DNA of 43,908 bases from Acidobacteriota bacterium (GCA_021817045.1 JAKAWG010000039.1:1-43908); one strand, 5' to 3'. Positions 26,423 to 35,761 are shown, counted from the stretch's first letter. The notes: a model not told the origin generated them from the letters alone. Numbers and translations are program-made.

Positions 26423-27091
26423 TCAGACGGTGAGTTTGATCATTCCCACACGCACACCGATTGCGCCACACAAAAGGGCTGCGGCAAACACGCTCAAGGT
26501 CGTGAGGAATCCGCCTCCTTCGGCGGCGTCAACGGTTTTCACCACTCCGCCCAGCACCGGAGCGTTCGAAAAGCTTTGGCCTGCAGGAGCGCTGATATGG
26601 GTAACCATTCCGAGGCTGCCATCCACAGAGCTGGTGGAAAATCCGTAGAAGCTCGAGAGGTTGGAGTTTATTGTTCCTGTGAATCCGCCTAGCGTCAATT
26701 CAAACTGCATGATGCCGACAGATTGCAAGTACACATCGCTGAAGGTTCCATCGAGCAACGTGCCGGTGGAACCGCCGAACGTGCCCGTCGCAGATACCGC
26801 AAGGCTGCCGCCGGATCCCCAGGTCCAGGTTCCGGTTTCGCTCCCGCTCGTGAAGTTGAGCAGCCCGTTGGTAATCGCAACTGAGTCAAAGTTGTTCTGC
26901 GTTCCTCCGTATCCCAAAACGGAGGAAACCTGAATGTTATGTCCCACTAGCGGGTCGGTTCCACCACCGTACGAAAGTGTACCGCTATTGAAAATGGGAA
27001 TCTGGAAGTCCAAAACTGCATCACCAAACGCACACATAGGCGCGAATAAAGTGACCAGAAACACGGTCAGGAGAAATCGCTTCGATCGCAT
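26423..27091 (-). CDS. Secreted protein with PEP-CTERM-like C-terminal anchor
   Basis: A 222-residue exported protein of unknown role. The signal peptide is clear (MRSKRFLLTVFLVTLFAPMC, cleavage near AFGDA). The body is rich in Gly, Ser and Thr with beta-strand patterns (SGSETGTWTWGSGGSLAV). The C-terminus AAEGGGFLTTLSVFAAALLC is a hydrophobic span after a short AEGGG motif, followed by GAIGVRVGMIKLTV; this resembles sorting signals of the PEP-CTERM/VPEGG kind, but the proline is missing and the basic cluster is weak. The start has a strong purine-rich site (GGGGGAGGGG) before the ATG. No sortase-like gene is in the window. Confidence 0.7.
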   Translation of the reverse strand: MRSKRFLLTVFLVTLFAPMCAFGDAVLDFQIPIFNSGTLSYGGGTDPLVGHNIQVSSVLGYGGTQNNFDSVAITNGLLNFTSGSETGTWTWGSGGSLAVSATGTFGGSTGTLLDGTFSDVYLQSVGIMQFELTLGGFTGTINSNLSSFYGFSTSSVDGSLGMVTHISAPAGQSFSNAPVLGGVVKTVDAAEGGGFLTTLSVFAAALLCGAIGVRVGMIKLTV

Positions 27092-27591
27092 GACCCCTCC
27101 CCCTGAAAACCTCTTCTTCGGTTGATCTCAATTCCTACGTTTAAGCCTTCTGATGGCTCGCGTCAATGCGACCAAGGTACCAATGCCCGCAAAACCGAGC
27201 CTTTGGAGGTTTGGACTGGGCCGTTTCTGACGGCTGTCTAGGCCGCGCCTTACTCCTTATTAATCGCCTAGATACTTGACCCTCGGACAGGGCGCGTGGT
27301 AAAAGTCTTTGGGTTAATAAGCTTCTGGCATCAGCGCACGTAGTTCCGGCGAGGCTTGTGTTGTTAGGATCCCAGCCGGGAGGCACGTACAAAGGCTTTC
27401 GCGAGGTGCTTAGGCACACCCGAACTCACGAAACGACCGATTTGGCTGTGTCTTGGTATGCGTCCGTGGGGTTGGCGGCGATGCTTAGCAGCGCGGGGTC
27501 GGATTTTCGCAGAAGCGCCACCTCGCTGCGATAGGGTTTTGAGTCGTTGGGCGGCGTGTGTCGCCGTGACAGGTGAGAAGGGGGAGCCACA
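27092..27591. other. Intergenic with possible sorting-tail fragment
   Basis: On the minus strand, about 27128-27215, a short frame reads RLGFAGIGTLVALTRAIRRL before KRRN and a stop: a hydrophobic stretch and a basic cluster like the end of a PEP-CTERM protein, but no start or upstream body can be followed. The rest, up to the kinase, holds no recognised feature except the ribosome binding site GGGGAG at 27581-27586. Confidence 0.3.
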
Positions 27592-29370
27592 GTGAGAACT
27601 GCTGTGGTTGCGCGGAAAAGTTGGTTTCCTACTCTGCTGACACTTTTCGAGGTGCGTCAGCAGGAACGTGTCTTTGGCGCCGCGCGAGTGGGGGTGGCGC
27701 TTTCTTGTCTCGCGGCGGTTCGCTTTGACCCCAATCTGACGCGCGCTCATTTGCAGAGTGCGTACCTCACCCTAGCTCTGTATCTCATCTACAGCGTACT
27801 GATGTTCTTTTTTTTCTCGGCGAGCCGGAAACCGGTGCCGACGCTCAGTTGGTGCGTGCACGCAGCCGATATTCTGTTTCCTGCGGTTGCGTCATTATTT
27901 ACGGGGGGACCTAATAGCCCATTCCTCCTCCTCCTCGCACTGCCTTTAGTGTCCGCCGCGTTTCGGGGAGGGCTTCAAGCGACTTTCAGCACAGCGCTAG
28001 CGAGTGTCTTCGTTCTTCTATTTGACGCCCTCCTCGTCACATCGGGTTGGGGTCGGCGGCTGAGTTTGGTGCACGATCAATTTCACTTCACTGCGTTTGC
28101 TCTGCAGGTCATCAGTGTCCTGGTTGTGGGAGGGGCATTGGGACAATTTGCCGAACGGGAGAGGAAACTCCGCCAGGAAGCATTGGTTGTGAAGAAAATT
28201 GTAGAAAGAAACGACCCGGAAGCGGACATTCGTCAAACGGTCAATGAAGTTCTGTCGGCAGTTCGAGGGCTGTTCGATGCTGAACGCGCAGTATTGGCCA
28301 TGCGGAATCCGCGCACTGCAAAAGCGTTTCTTTGGACCAGCACCCAAGTGCAGCCAGGACAAGACGAGCATGGCTTCGGCGAGATCCAGCCGTTCGAGAT
28401 GGAGCGATATTTTTCCCCGCTGCCGGCCCAGAGTTGGTATCTCCAAAGATCTTCGGGTGGTGAGCGCTGCCGGTTTCTGGCGCTGGATCGCGAGGGCCAT
28501 TGTCTGGAAAACGTATCGTCCTCAATACCCGCCAGCTTGTTCTCAGAGAAGCCGTTTAACGCGATGATGGGCGCCACGTTAGCGATTGGGCGCGAGTGGT
28601 CCGTGCGGGTTTTTCTGTTCGGTTTCAAGAATTCCTCCGGGTCGGCAGCAGACCTTCGGTACTTTCGGGAACTGCTGGCAGAGGTCGTGCCCACCATGCA
28701 CGGCGTGTATCTTCTTCAGCGGTCTCGAGCGAAGGTCCGGGCGGTGGAGCGGGCGCGCGTCGCGCGCGACTTGCACGATGGCGTGATTCAATCTCTCATT
28801 GTTCTCGAGATGCAGGTCGACGGATTGAGGCGGCAGGCGGCCGTGGCATCACCCGAAGTGGCCGAGAAACTGGAGAGCGTTCGAAGGCTTTTAAGGGAGG
28901 AAGTAATCCGTCTCCGTGAACTGATGCAGCAACTCCAGCTTGAGAATGTCGCTCCGCACCAGTTGGGGAGTCATCTTGCTGACGTGCTCGACAAATTCCA
29001 GCGCGAGACCGGAATCGTCACTAGTTTCACGCAGGACTTCGACCCATCGGCGTTTTCTCCCCGTGTTGCCCAGGAGGTCGCGCAGATTGTGTATGAGGCA
29101 CTGACGAACGTCCGAAAGCATAGCGGAGCCCGGCGCGTTCATGTACACCTTCAGTCGGACGATGGACGATGGAAACTCGAGATTGAGGACGACGGAAAGG
29201 GATTTGAGTTTTCAGGCCGACTGTCTCCGGACGGCCTTGGCACGAACCGAAAAGCGCCGCGGGTGATCGAGCAGCGTGTGCGTGCAATCGAAGGGGAGTT
29301 GGCCATCGAATCGCACCCCAGCCAGGGTTCGCGTCTCGAAATCCGTTTTGCGCCGAAGGGTTATGCATAA
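27592..29370 (+). CDS. NarL-type sensor histidine kinase
   Basis: A 592-residue membrane kinase. About six hydrophobic segments span residues 33-185 (for example YLTLALYLIYSVLMFFFFS, FLLLLALPLVSAAF, VISVLVVGGALGQF). A GAF-like cytoplasmic region (about 210-375) follows. The HisKA_3 dimerisation domain has the phospho-accepting His395 in ERARVARDLHDGVIQSL, and the ATPase domain shows YEALTNVRKHSGA (N box) and EIEDDGKGFEF (G1 box). The GTG start has GGGGGAG 5 bases upstream. It overlaps the response regulator gene by 8 bases. The periplasm-facing loops are short, so the signal is probably membrane-borne or cytoplasmic (GAF). No target gene is evident nearby. Confidence 0.92.
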   Translation: MRTAVVARKSWFPTLLTLFEVRQQERVFGAARVGVALSCLAAVRFDPNLTRAHLQSAYLTLALYLIYSVLMFFFFSASRKPVPTLSWCVHAADILFPAVASLFTGGPNSPFLLLLALPLVSAAFRGGLQATFSTALASVFVLLFDALLVTSGWGRRLSLVHDQFHFTAFALQVISVLVVGGALGQFAERERKLRQEALVVKKIVERNDPEADIRQTVNEVLSAVRGLFDAERAVLAMRNPRTAKAFLWTSTQVQPGQDEHGFGEIQPFEMERYFSPLPAQSWYLQRSSGGERCRFLALDREGHCLENVSSSIPASLFSEKPFNAMMGATLAIGREWSVRVFLFGFKNSSGSAADLRYFRELLAEVVPTMHGVYLLQRSRAKVRAVERARVARDLHDGVIQSLIVLEMQVDGLRRQAAVASPEVAEKLESVRRLLREEVIRLRELMQQLQLENVAPHQLGSHLADVLDKFQRETGIVTSFTQDFDPSAFSPRVAQEVAQIVYEALTNVRKHSGARRVHVHLQSDDGRWKLEIEDDGKGFEFSGRLSPDGLGTNRKAPRVIEQRVRAIEGELAIESHPSQGSRLEIRFAPKGYA

Positions 29371-30037
29371 TCTTGCAGATGGTGTCAGCATCCTGATTGT
29401 CGACGACCACCCGGCGTTTCGTTTCGGTCTGAGAAAGCTTTTGGAGTCCCAAGCGGGGATGCGAGTTATCGGCGAAGCCTCAGACGGAGAGGAGGCTGTC
29501 CGGCTGATTGGCGAACTGAAACCGGACGTTGTCACCCTTGACCTCGCTCTTCCGCGGTACCACGGCCTCGATGTGCTTCGTGATCTTGCCACCGCGGGCA
29601 GCCGCGTGCGGACCATCATTCTGACGGCAGCCATCGAGAAGGCCGAGATAGCCCAGGCGCTGCAGCTTGGAGCGCGCGGCATTGTTCTCAAGGAAGCTGC
29701 GACGGAACTGATTATTGAAAGCATCCGCAGCGTCATGAAGGGTGAGTTCTGGGTCGGACGGGAGCACGTCTCGAACGTGGTCCAATTGCTCAATCACGCT
29801 TTGCCTCGGGCGGGTGCCAGTGGAGCGCATAAGAACTTCGGTCTTAGCCCCCGCGAGATGGAAGTTATCACGGCAATTGCGGCAGGTTACAGTAACAAGG
29901 AAATTGCCTACAAACTCTCCGTGAGCGAACAGACCGTCAAGCACCACGTCACGAACATCTTCGATAAAGTCGGTGCTTCGAATCGCATCGAGCTCACGCT
30001 CTTTGCCGTCAGCCATCACCTCATTGACCCATACTAG
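29363..30037 (+). CDS. NarL/FixJ family response regulator
   Basis: A 224-residue partner of the kinase. The receiver domain has the acidic pair in ILIVDDHPAF, the phosphorylation site Asp60 in DVVTLDLALPRYHGLDV, the Thr in TIILTAA and the Lys in GIVLKEA. The LuxR-type helix-turn-helix is complete: LSPREMEVITAIAAGYSNKE followed by IAYKLSVSEQTVKHHVTNIF. The ATG at 29363 overlaps the kinase's last codons, so both are co-translated; an upstream in-frame start would add an unrelated tail. Confidence 0.94.
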   Translation: MHNLADGVSILIVDDHPAFRFGLRKLLESQAGMRVIGEASDGEEAVRLIGELKPDVVTLDLALPRYHGLDVLRDLATAGSRVRTIILTAAIEKAEIAQALQLGARGIVLKEAATELIIESIRSVMKGEFWVGREHVSNVVQLLNHALPRAGASGAHKNFGLSPREMEVITAIAAGYSNKEIAYKLSVSEQTVKHHVTNIFDKVGASNRIELTLFAVSHHLIDPY

Positions 30038-30180
30038 GCCCAACGCCAACGCAAATCCCTCGTTCGAATCTCGGGCAACAACAGGGCGCTTCTGGGGCAT
30101 CCTCAGTTTGCTTTCAATTTCATCTATTTTCGACAACTTGTTGGCTTGCCAGCGGCCACGCTAGCCCTTATAAGTTGCTA

Positions 30181-30319
30181 ATTCTAAATGACATATCTAA
30201 TTTTTAGCGGAAACTCTCAGGTTTGTTCGTCATAAGCAAATTCTAATGTTGTTTGTTTTCCTCAGCTTATATGGGTTTACAAGCCGAAACGGCCCATCAA
30301 TGTCGCCCAAAGTGCCTAG
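30181..30319 (-). repeat. Dispersed repeat, copy split by IS21 element (left part)
   Basis: Second copy of the repeat at 1-175; see there. It ends in CCTAG (30315-30319), where the IS begins; the other CCTAG and the repeat's continuation follow the right end at 33261. With the IS and one CCTAG removed, the junction reads CCTAGCCTAGGGAT, matching CCTAGCCTAGCGAT in the intact copy. The minus-strand tail KTNNIRICL is conserved. Confidence 0.7.
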
Positions 30320-30353
30320 TGGGGATTCCAGGGCATGGTGATGGCGATTCCGG
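30320..30353. repeat. IS21 left inverted repeat
   Basis: TGGGGATTCC, then a GGTGATGG block and GATTCCGG. It aligns with the complement of 33227-33260 (TGCGGATTCC, ATGGTGATGG, GATTCGG). A second GATCGTAATAATCGTTCC block follows inward, probably an inner IstA binding repeat. Confidence 0.75.
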
Positions 30354-30530
30354 GGATCGTAATAATCGTTCCGGGGTGAGGTGGGGGCCCTCCGGGCGTC
30401 GGCCGGTCGGTTTTCGACGGAAGCGCTGGAAGGTCTGGTCGAGTCCACCCCGATGAGACAAGCTTAGGGCGAGCGACGCTGGACAAGGATCGGGCAATCA
30501 AGGTTCCTCTGGAAAGAGGAGGAACCTGCT

Positions 30531-32146
30531 TTGCCGACAGAAAAATTGTCCATGCGAAAACTCAGAGAACTGCTGCGGCTCCGGTTCGAATTAGGCCTGA
30601 GCCAAGACCAGATCGCTCGTAGTTGTTCGATCTCGCAAGGCGCCGTCTCAAAATATCTGAAACGCGCTCAGGAGGCGGGTGTCGGTTGGCCGCTGCCGGA
30701 AGATTGGGATGAGGGCCGGCTGGAGGAGGCGCTGCTCGGGCACTCCCCGCGCCGGGTCTATGAAACCGGGCGCGGCCCACGCCCGACTTTGCGAGCCTGC
30801 GCCAGGAACTGCAATCTTATCGTCATCTGACGCTGCAACTGCTGTGGGAGGAATACCGCCAGAACCACCCTGAGGGCTACGGCTACAGCCGCTTCTGCGA
30901 ACTGTACCACCTCTGGCGCCGCCATCTGGACGTCGTGCTGCGCCAGGAGCATAAGGCAGGCGAGAAGCTCTTCGTCGATTACGCCGGCGACACGATCGCC
31001 ATCTTTGATCCGAAAGGCGGGCCGGAACATCCGGCTTCGATCTTCGTCGCCGTCCTGGGCGCCAGCAACTACACCTATGCCGAAGCCACCTGGAGCCAAG
31101 GCTTGGAAGACTGGCTCGGCGCGCACATCCGCACCTTCGAATTCCTGGCTGGTTGTCCAAAGCTGGTCGTCCCCGACAATACGAAGACCGGCGTCAGCCG
31201 TGCCTGCCGCTACGAGCCTGATCTGAACCGCACTTATCATGAGCTAGCCATGCACTACAGCGTGGGCGTGCTGCCGGCGCGGCCCTATAAGCCCCGGGAC
31301 AAGGCCAGGGCGGAAAATGGTGTGCTTCTGATAGAACGTTGGGTGGTGGCCGCGCTCCGCCACCGCCGTTTCTTCAGCCTTGCGGAACTCAACCAGGCGA
31401 TCCGCGAACTGGTAGGGAAGCTCAACCAGAAGCCCTTCCGTAAGCGCTCCGGCTCGCGCGCCACGCTGTTTCGGGAGTTGGACCGACCGGCTCTTCAGCC
31501 GCTGCCCTCCGAACGCTTCCAGCTTCATCACTGGACCGAAGCACGCGTCAACATTGACTACCACGTCCAGTTCGACCGCCACTTCTACAGCGTCCCTTAC
31601 ACGCTCACCGGGGAACGAGTGGAAATTCGCTCCACGACAACGACCATCGAAATCTTTCACCGTGGCCAACGCGTCGCCTCACACATCCGCAGCCATCAAC
31701 CCTACCAAGCCACGACCGTTAACGAGCATCGTCCGAAGAGTCGTCAGCAACACTTGGCTTGGCCGCCCTCCCGTTTGCTGAACTGGGCGAAAACGGTGGG
31801 ACCGGCCACGGCGCAACTGTTCGCCGAAATTCTCAAAAGCAAGCCGCATCCGGAGATGGGCTACCGGTCGTGCCTGGGCATTCTGCGCCTTGGCCAACGC
31901 TATGCGACTGAGCGTCTGGAGGCGGCGTCCCTGCGAGCGATTTCGACCGGCGCTTGTTCCTACCACAGCGTGAAGTCGATTCTGGAGCGCTCGCTCGACC
32001 GCCAGGCGCTGGATGAGCCGACGACCTCGCTGCCCGTCGCCCACGAGAATCTTCGCGTTGCTGCGTATTTCGATGCTTCGTCCCGCTCGCCGGGACCCGT
32101 TCAGAGGGGAACCCGAACTCCCCCTCTATTCCGCAAAGGAGGATGA
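30531..32146 (+). pseudogene. istA: istA transposase, frameshifted
   Basis: IstA is the DDE transposase of IS21 elements. Translation starts at TTG 30531 behind AGAGGAGG. The first frame gives the N-terminal helix-turn-helix (FELGLSQDQIARSCSISQGA) and runs to 30830. The family sequence continues in another frame from about 30782 ([19 protein letters not shown]). So an indel near 30768-30782 splits the gene. The second part retains the catalytic acids: Asp in [11 protein letters not shown], Asp in [10 protein letters not shown], Glu in [15 protein letters not shown]21 istA is not known to need programmed frameshifting and no slippery run is seen, so inactivation is most likely. Confidence 0.85.
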
Positions 32147-32734
32147 ATGCTAAACCAACCGACTCTGGATAAACTCGAAACCTTACGCTTGCATGGCATG
32201 GCTGAGGCCTTTCGCGCCCAAGCCGATCCGGCCCAGCGCGACGGTCTCGCCACTCTGAGCTTCGAGGAGCGCTTCGGCCTGCTGGTCGATCAGGAGTGGA
32301 CCTGGCGGCAGAACCGCGCCTTGGCGCGCCGTCTCACCCACGCCAAATTCCGCTATCGTGCTTCGGTCGAAGACATTGACTTCCGCGCGCCCCGCGGCCT
32401 CGACCGTTCGCTGGTCCGTTCCCTGGCGCAGAACTCCGCCTGGGTCGCCGAGCATCAGAACATTTTCTTGTTGAGCCCGCGCGGAGTCGGCAAAAGCTGG
32501 CTTGCCTGCGCCCTGGCCGAAAAAACTTGCCGGGACTTCCTGGAAATATGCGAAGACCGCTACCAGATGCGCTCGACCATTTTGACCAGCCAACTGCCCG
32601 TCGCCAAGTGGCACGAGCGGATCGGCGATCCCACCTTGGCCGACAGCATCCTCGACCGGCTGGTGCATAATGCCCATCGCATCGAGCTGCACGGCGAATG
32701 CATCCGCAAGAAACTGGGCGGGAAGCAGACTTGA
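32147..32734 (+). pseudogene. istB: istB helper ATPase with internal deletion
   Basis: IstB is the AAA+ ATPase that assists IstA. This 195-residue product begins correctly (MLNQPTLDKLETLRLHGMAE), has the Walker A loop (LSPRGVGKSWLACALAEK), then jumps from TCRD straight to FLEICEDRYQMRSTILTSQL, the part that normally lies well after Walker B. About 55-60 residues including the expected (L/V)DD Walker B are gone, in frame. The join falls where two CRD/RRDF-coding stretches would be similar, so recombination between short repeats is a likely cause. ATP hydrolysis should be lost. It follows istA directly. Confidence 0.85.
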
Positions 32735-33226
32735 GCGAAAAAATGGAGATGCTTCCGGTCGAGGCGCTCCCCGAGCATCGTTCCTGGGCCATCCTCGCGC
32801 GAAATTTTTGCGAGGACACTCTCGCTTGGGACAAAGAGCGGCAGAAAACCCCGAAAGCGAAGGAAGAGAGGTGCCCGGCGGTGACGCCCGCTGCGTCGCT
32901 GCGCTCCGAGCAAGTCGAGATGAAAAGCGCGGTGGAAATGACGCCCCGTGGAAAGCGTGGAAAACTCCAAAAGCCAAAGCGAGTTTCCCACTCTTTCCAC
33001 CGGGCTTGGAAATCCGGCCAAAAACAAAGACGCCGGATTTCCCACATTTCCACTGCGCCGGCGGCCGGATATATATCTCTCTCTGGAAAGGGCAAAAGAG
33101 AAGATGGTGCTGGGATCGAATTCCGGTTGACCGATCCCCGCCACCTCAAGCACGATAAGAACGTCAGCGTCGCTCCGCTCCGATCGTGATCATTATTCCG
33201 GATCGGGAACACCCATCACGATCCGA
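32735..33226. other. IS21 right-hand noncoding region
   Basis: Sequence between istB and the right inverted repeat. It holds GGAAA/TTTCC-rich segments (for example CCACTCTTTCCACCGGGC, GATTTCCCACATTTCCACTG) of the kind seen beyond istB in related elements. A long open frame crosses it but shows no domain; I do not consider it a gene. Confidence 0.5.
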
Positions 33227-33260
33227 TCCGAATCACCCATCACCATCATTGGAATCCGCA
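33227..33260. repeat. IS21 right inverted repeat
   Basis: Ends GGAATCCGCA at 33251-33260; its complement matches the left end. It is followed at once by the target duplication CCTAG (33261-33265). Confidence 0.75.
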
Positions 33261-33565
33261 CCTAGCCTAGGGATCGTCTTGATCCGGCTGCGAACCCAAC
33301 GCTCGGGCTGGCGAGGAGGGTTTGGGGCCGCAGAGTTCCCGAATTCCGCTCACCAGCATCTCTTTGTGTTGCGGCAACCAATTGGTCGAGCGTGTGTTTG
33401 CAATGTTTCGATTGGGACATGAGCATCCTTCGGGCGGGGTGAAATTTTGCCGTAAGGCGAGGGAACGGATCGCTCAGTTGGCGCGGCCTGCAACGGGAAA
33501 AGGCCGCAACCAATCCTCTGAAAACTTTTAACACATTCGCTGCCGCTTAGTCAAGTAAAATAGGC
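33261..33565. other. Right flank of the split repeat, no gene
   Basis: It begins with the target duplication and the continuation of the dispersed repeat (CCTAGCCTAGGGAT). On the minus strand, in phase with the LGTLGDIDG tail across the excised IS, the frame reads WVRSRIKTIPRLGTLG, showing the insertion hit inside the same reading frame. No functional gene seen. Confidence 0.5.
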
Positions 33566-33670
33566 TACAAACCGTCGTAAATAGTTGCGCATCGGTGGTT
33601 GGCGACGTATCAAGGCACGGCTGAAGCCGTGCCCTGATACAGTACGCGCAGTAACTTTAGTCGCTCCGTA
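33566..33670. repeat. Short palindromic element (simple form)
   Basis: A 105-base unit with central hairpin GGCACGGCTGAAGCCGTGCC and outer arms AATAGTTGCGC and GCGCAGTAACTTTAGTCG ending CGTA followed by TA. The composite element at 3697-4024 contains the same left and right halves with extra DNA in between. Confidence 0.6.
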
Positions 33671-33750
33671 TAACGCGCGGTATGGCGTTGTCTGAAAAGG
33701 CAGGCCACACGATGGTGCGACACGCCGACAAGTGCTCGCGGCCAGCGGTA

Positions 33751-34284
33751 TCAGTAAAAAAGGTATTTCCGCCAGCGTTCGTCGGACTTGCCCATTAACC
33801 GCATAAGCTGGCGGCTGGTATGAAGGGTAAAAGGGCGCGGCGCCCGAAGCAACTTTAACCCCGCTTCTTCCGGCAGTCGGTCTCCTTTGTGATTGTTGCA
33901 CGATTGGCAGCAGGCGACGAGGTTATCCCAGTCGGTTTTCCCTCCGCGGGAGCGCGGGATGACGTGATCGAGCGTAAGCTCCGCCGCGGGAAACGCGCGC
34001 CCGCAGAACTGGCACGAGTAGCGGTCACGAAGAAGGATGTTTTTGCGGGAGAGGGCGCGCGTCTGGCGCAGAATGTGGCGAAACTCGCGCAGGCGAATGA
34101 CGGAAGGAACGCGAAGCATAGCGCGGCAGGAGTGAAGGTAGCTGCCGTCTTCCTCCTCCGTTGTCGCGACGCCCTTGAAGATCAGCACCACCGCTCGGCG
34201 CACCGGCGTGATGTTAATAGGCTCATAGGAGGCGTTCAGGACGAGCACCGGCGCCTGCAACACACGTTTGTCCGGGTCGGACAC
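33751..34284 (-). CDS. HNH endonuclease domain protein
   Basis: A 177-residue protein widely conserved in bacteria. N-terminal [15 protein letters not shown] and [11 protein letters not shown] precede the zinc-binding HNH module: [20 protein letters not shown], then [20 protein letters not shown] with NHKGDR. Both CxxC pairs, the DH of [11 protein letters not shown] and the final His are present, so it should fold and cut or nick DNA. Its cellular role is not established; it is chromosomal and not tied to a restriction system. It lies 108 bases after comF on the same strand. Confidence 0.88.
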   Translation of the reverse strand: MSDPDKRVLQAPVLVLNASYEPINITPVRRAVVLIFKGVATTEEEDGSYLHSCRAMLRVPSVIRLREFRHILRQTRALSRKNILLRDRYSCQFCGRAFPAAELTLDHVIPRSRGGKTDWDNLVACCQSCNNHKGDRLPEEAGLKLLRAPRPFTLHTSRQLMRLMGKSDERWRKYLFY

Positions 34285-34392
34285 CGTTCGATCACCTCAG
34301 TTTCTTCTCCTCTAGTCGCGGCCGTCGCGCGTAGTCTCCGGTCGTTCTCACATCACTCCATTCCGCACGACACCACCCTGCGAATCATTATC

Positions 34393-35301
34393 TTAATCTC
34401 CCGCCGCGCCGTCAACAGACGAAATACCGGCGTTGGGGAACTGGGGCGATGCACGGGCGAGCGACAACACCAGCACAAACGCCGCTCCCGCCTGTTTCAG
34501 CACACGCGCACAGGCCGTCGCGGTGGCTCCGGTCGTCATCACATCGTCAATCAGCACGATGACGCGGCCTCGAACGCGCTCTGGCCGCACGACTCGGAAG
34601 GCGGCTCGCACGTTTTCCATGCGGGCGCGGCGCGTCAGCCCGCTCTGCGATCGCGTGTGCTGCACACGAAGAAGGCAGCCGGTTTCAAGACGCGGGACGC
34701 AGCCGCCACTCTGCGCCAGCTTGCGGCGGAGGCCGCGCGCTAGAAGCGCGGCCTGATTGAATCCGCGCTCGCGCTCACGCGCCGGGTGCAACGGCACCGG
34801 CACGAGCAAACAATCCTTCTCAGGCAGGAGCGCACCGGCCGTCCAGAACCATGCGAGCAGGCTGCCGAGGTACAGTCCCCAGCGCTCACGCCGGCGGAAC
34901 TTCAACTCTAAAATGGCTTCACGCAAGGGAAACGAGTAGATGCCGTAACTTCGTGCCAAGTCAAATTCGCGTAATCCCGTGCGGCACATTCCACACAAGT
35001 CGGAGTCCGATGCACGTTCGGAGGCAAATGGCAGACCACATTGGGCGCAGCGCGCTCCTTCCCACGGTTTCAGCGCATTCCGGCAGGTTGCACACAAGCT
35101 GACCCAGCTTAGCGCGCGCAATTCTTCTCCGCACACGGGGCAGACGGTCGGGAAAAGGACGGCAAATAGGTCCGTGACGGCGGTGCGGAGCAGGGAAATG
35201 CGGCGATAGCGGGTGAGCGACTGAAACGGCGTCAATACGGGCGGTTGAGGCGGTTTCTCTGACTGGCGCCCGGGGCTAAACTGCATCGGGGTTGGCTGCA
35301 C
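34393..35301 (-). CDS. comF: ComF family phosphoribosyltransferase-like protein
   Basis: A 302-residue protein related to the competence protein ComF/GntX. An N-terminal zinc-finger region (CPVCGEELRALSW, CATCRNAL, CAQCGLPFAS, CGMCRTGL) is followed by the phosphoribosyltransferase core: LLVPVPLHPARERERGFNQA, TRSQSGLTRRARMENV and the PRPP motif VIVLIDDVMTTGATATACA. In competent bacteria ComF helps process incoming single-stranded DNA. The first 45 residues are less conserved, so a later start is possible. It sits in a minus-strand run with the DksA-like and HNH genes. Confidence 0.9.
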   Translation of the reverse strand: MQPTPMQFSPGRQSEKPPQPPVLTPFQSLTRYRRISLLRTAVTDLFAVLFPTVCPVCGEELRALSWVSLCATCRNALKPWEGARCAQCGLPFASERASDSDLCGMCRTGLREFDLARSYGIYSFPLREAILELKFRRRERWGLYLGSLLAWFWTAGALLPEKDCLLVPVPLHPARERERGFNQAALLARGLRRKLAQSGGCVPRLETGCLLRVQHTRSQSGLTRRARMENVRAAFRVVRPERVRGRVIVLIDDVMTTGATATACARVLKQAGAAFVLVLSLARASPQFPNAGISSVDGAAGD

Positions 35302-35383
35302 GACTTCCGTTGCCCGGGGGGCCTAGCATCTGCCGATTCGCGAAGCCAGCCCTGCCTTCACCTTGGCCCCACCAGACGAGCTT

Positions 35384-35737
35384 TCAAAGTAGTCCCTGGT
35401 CCTGTTTAGCCTGGCACTCAATACAATGGCGTGCCCACGGGACAGCCTCAAGACGTTTAGCCTGAACCTCCTCGTGGCATTCCAGGCAAACGCCGTAGGT
35501 TCCCTCTTTGATTCGATCGAGGGCTTCGTTCACCAGCGCGAGGATCTGACGATTGTCATTGCTTTGGTGAAAGAGAAACTCTTTGGTGTAGGCGTTGGCT
35601 GCCTTGTCCGCGACGTCCTGGGTGGCTTCCTCATCTGCCTCGCGCCCGTCCTGATCTGACTGGGAAACCTTCTGTAGGAGTTCGTCGCGCTTTTCAAGCA
35701 ACCTCTTCCGATAGACTTCGACTTTCTTCTTGTCCAT
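35384..35737 (-). CDS. TraR/DksA family zinc-finger protein
   Basis: A 117-residue transcription factor of the DksA/TraR group, which bind the RNA polymerase secondary channel. N-terminal coiled coil (VEVYRKRLLEKRDELLQKVS), acidic tip with DEEATQDVADKA, then GTYGVCLECHEEVQAKRLEA and ARHCIECQAKQD carrying the zinc cysteines as CLEC and CIEC. I start at MDKKKVEVYRK (35737); an in-frame ATG lies 6 codons upstream. Confidence 0.88.
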   Translation of the reverse strand: MDKKKVEVYRKRLLEKRDELLQKVSQSDQDGREADEEATQDVADKAANAYTKEFLFHQSNDNRQILALVNEALDRIKEGTYGVCLECHEEVQAKRLEAVPWARHCIECQAKQDQGLL

Positions 35738-35761
35738 AGAATTTCGGATGTTCATTGCTGT

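Larger units (their letters stand above)
30320..33260 (+). mobile_element. IS21-family insertion sequence, defective
   Basis: A 2.94-kb element with istA and istB in the usual order. The ends are imperfect inverted repeats (left TGGGGATTCCAGGGCATGGT; right, read inward, TGCGGATTCCAATGATGGTG), beginning TG and ending CA as in this family. A 5-base direct repeat CCTAG flanks it (30315-30319 and 33261-33265). Both transposition genes are broken, so it cannot move by itself, but the intact target duplication argues the insertion is not very old. Confidence 0.92.

Noticed and set aside
30055..30085. T-arm-like GTTCGAATC after the response regulator, possible tRNA remnant
   Set aside because: The flanking bases do not pair as a 5-bp T stem and no acceptor or anticodon arm is found.
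32698..33189. Third gene in the IS21 element
   Set aside because: The frame overlaps the end of istB and crosses repeat-like TTTCC tracts; no domain and no ribosome binding site.
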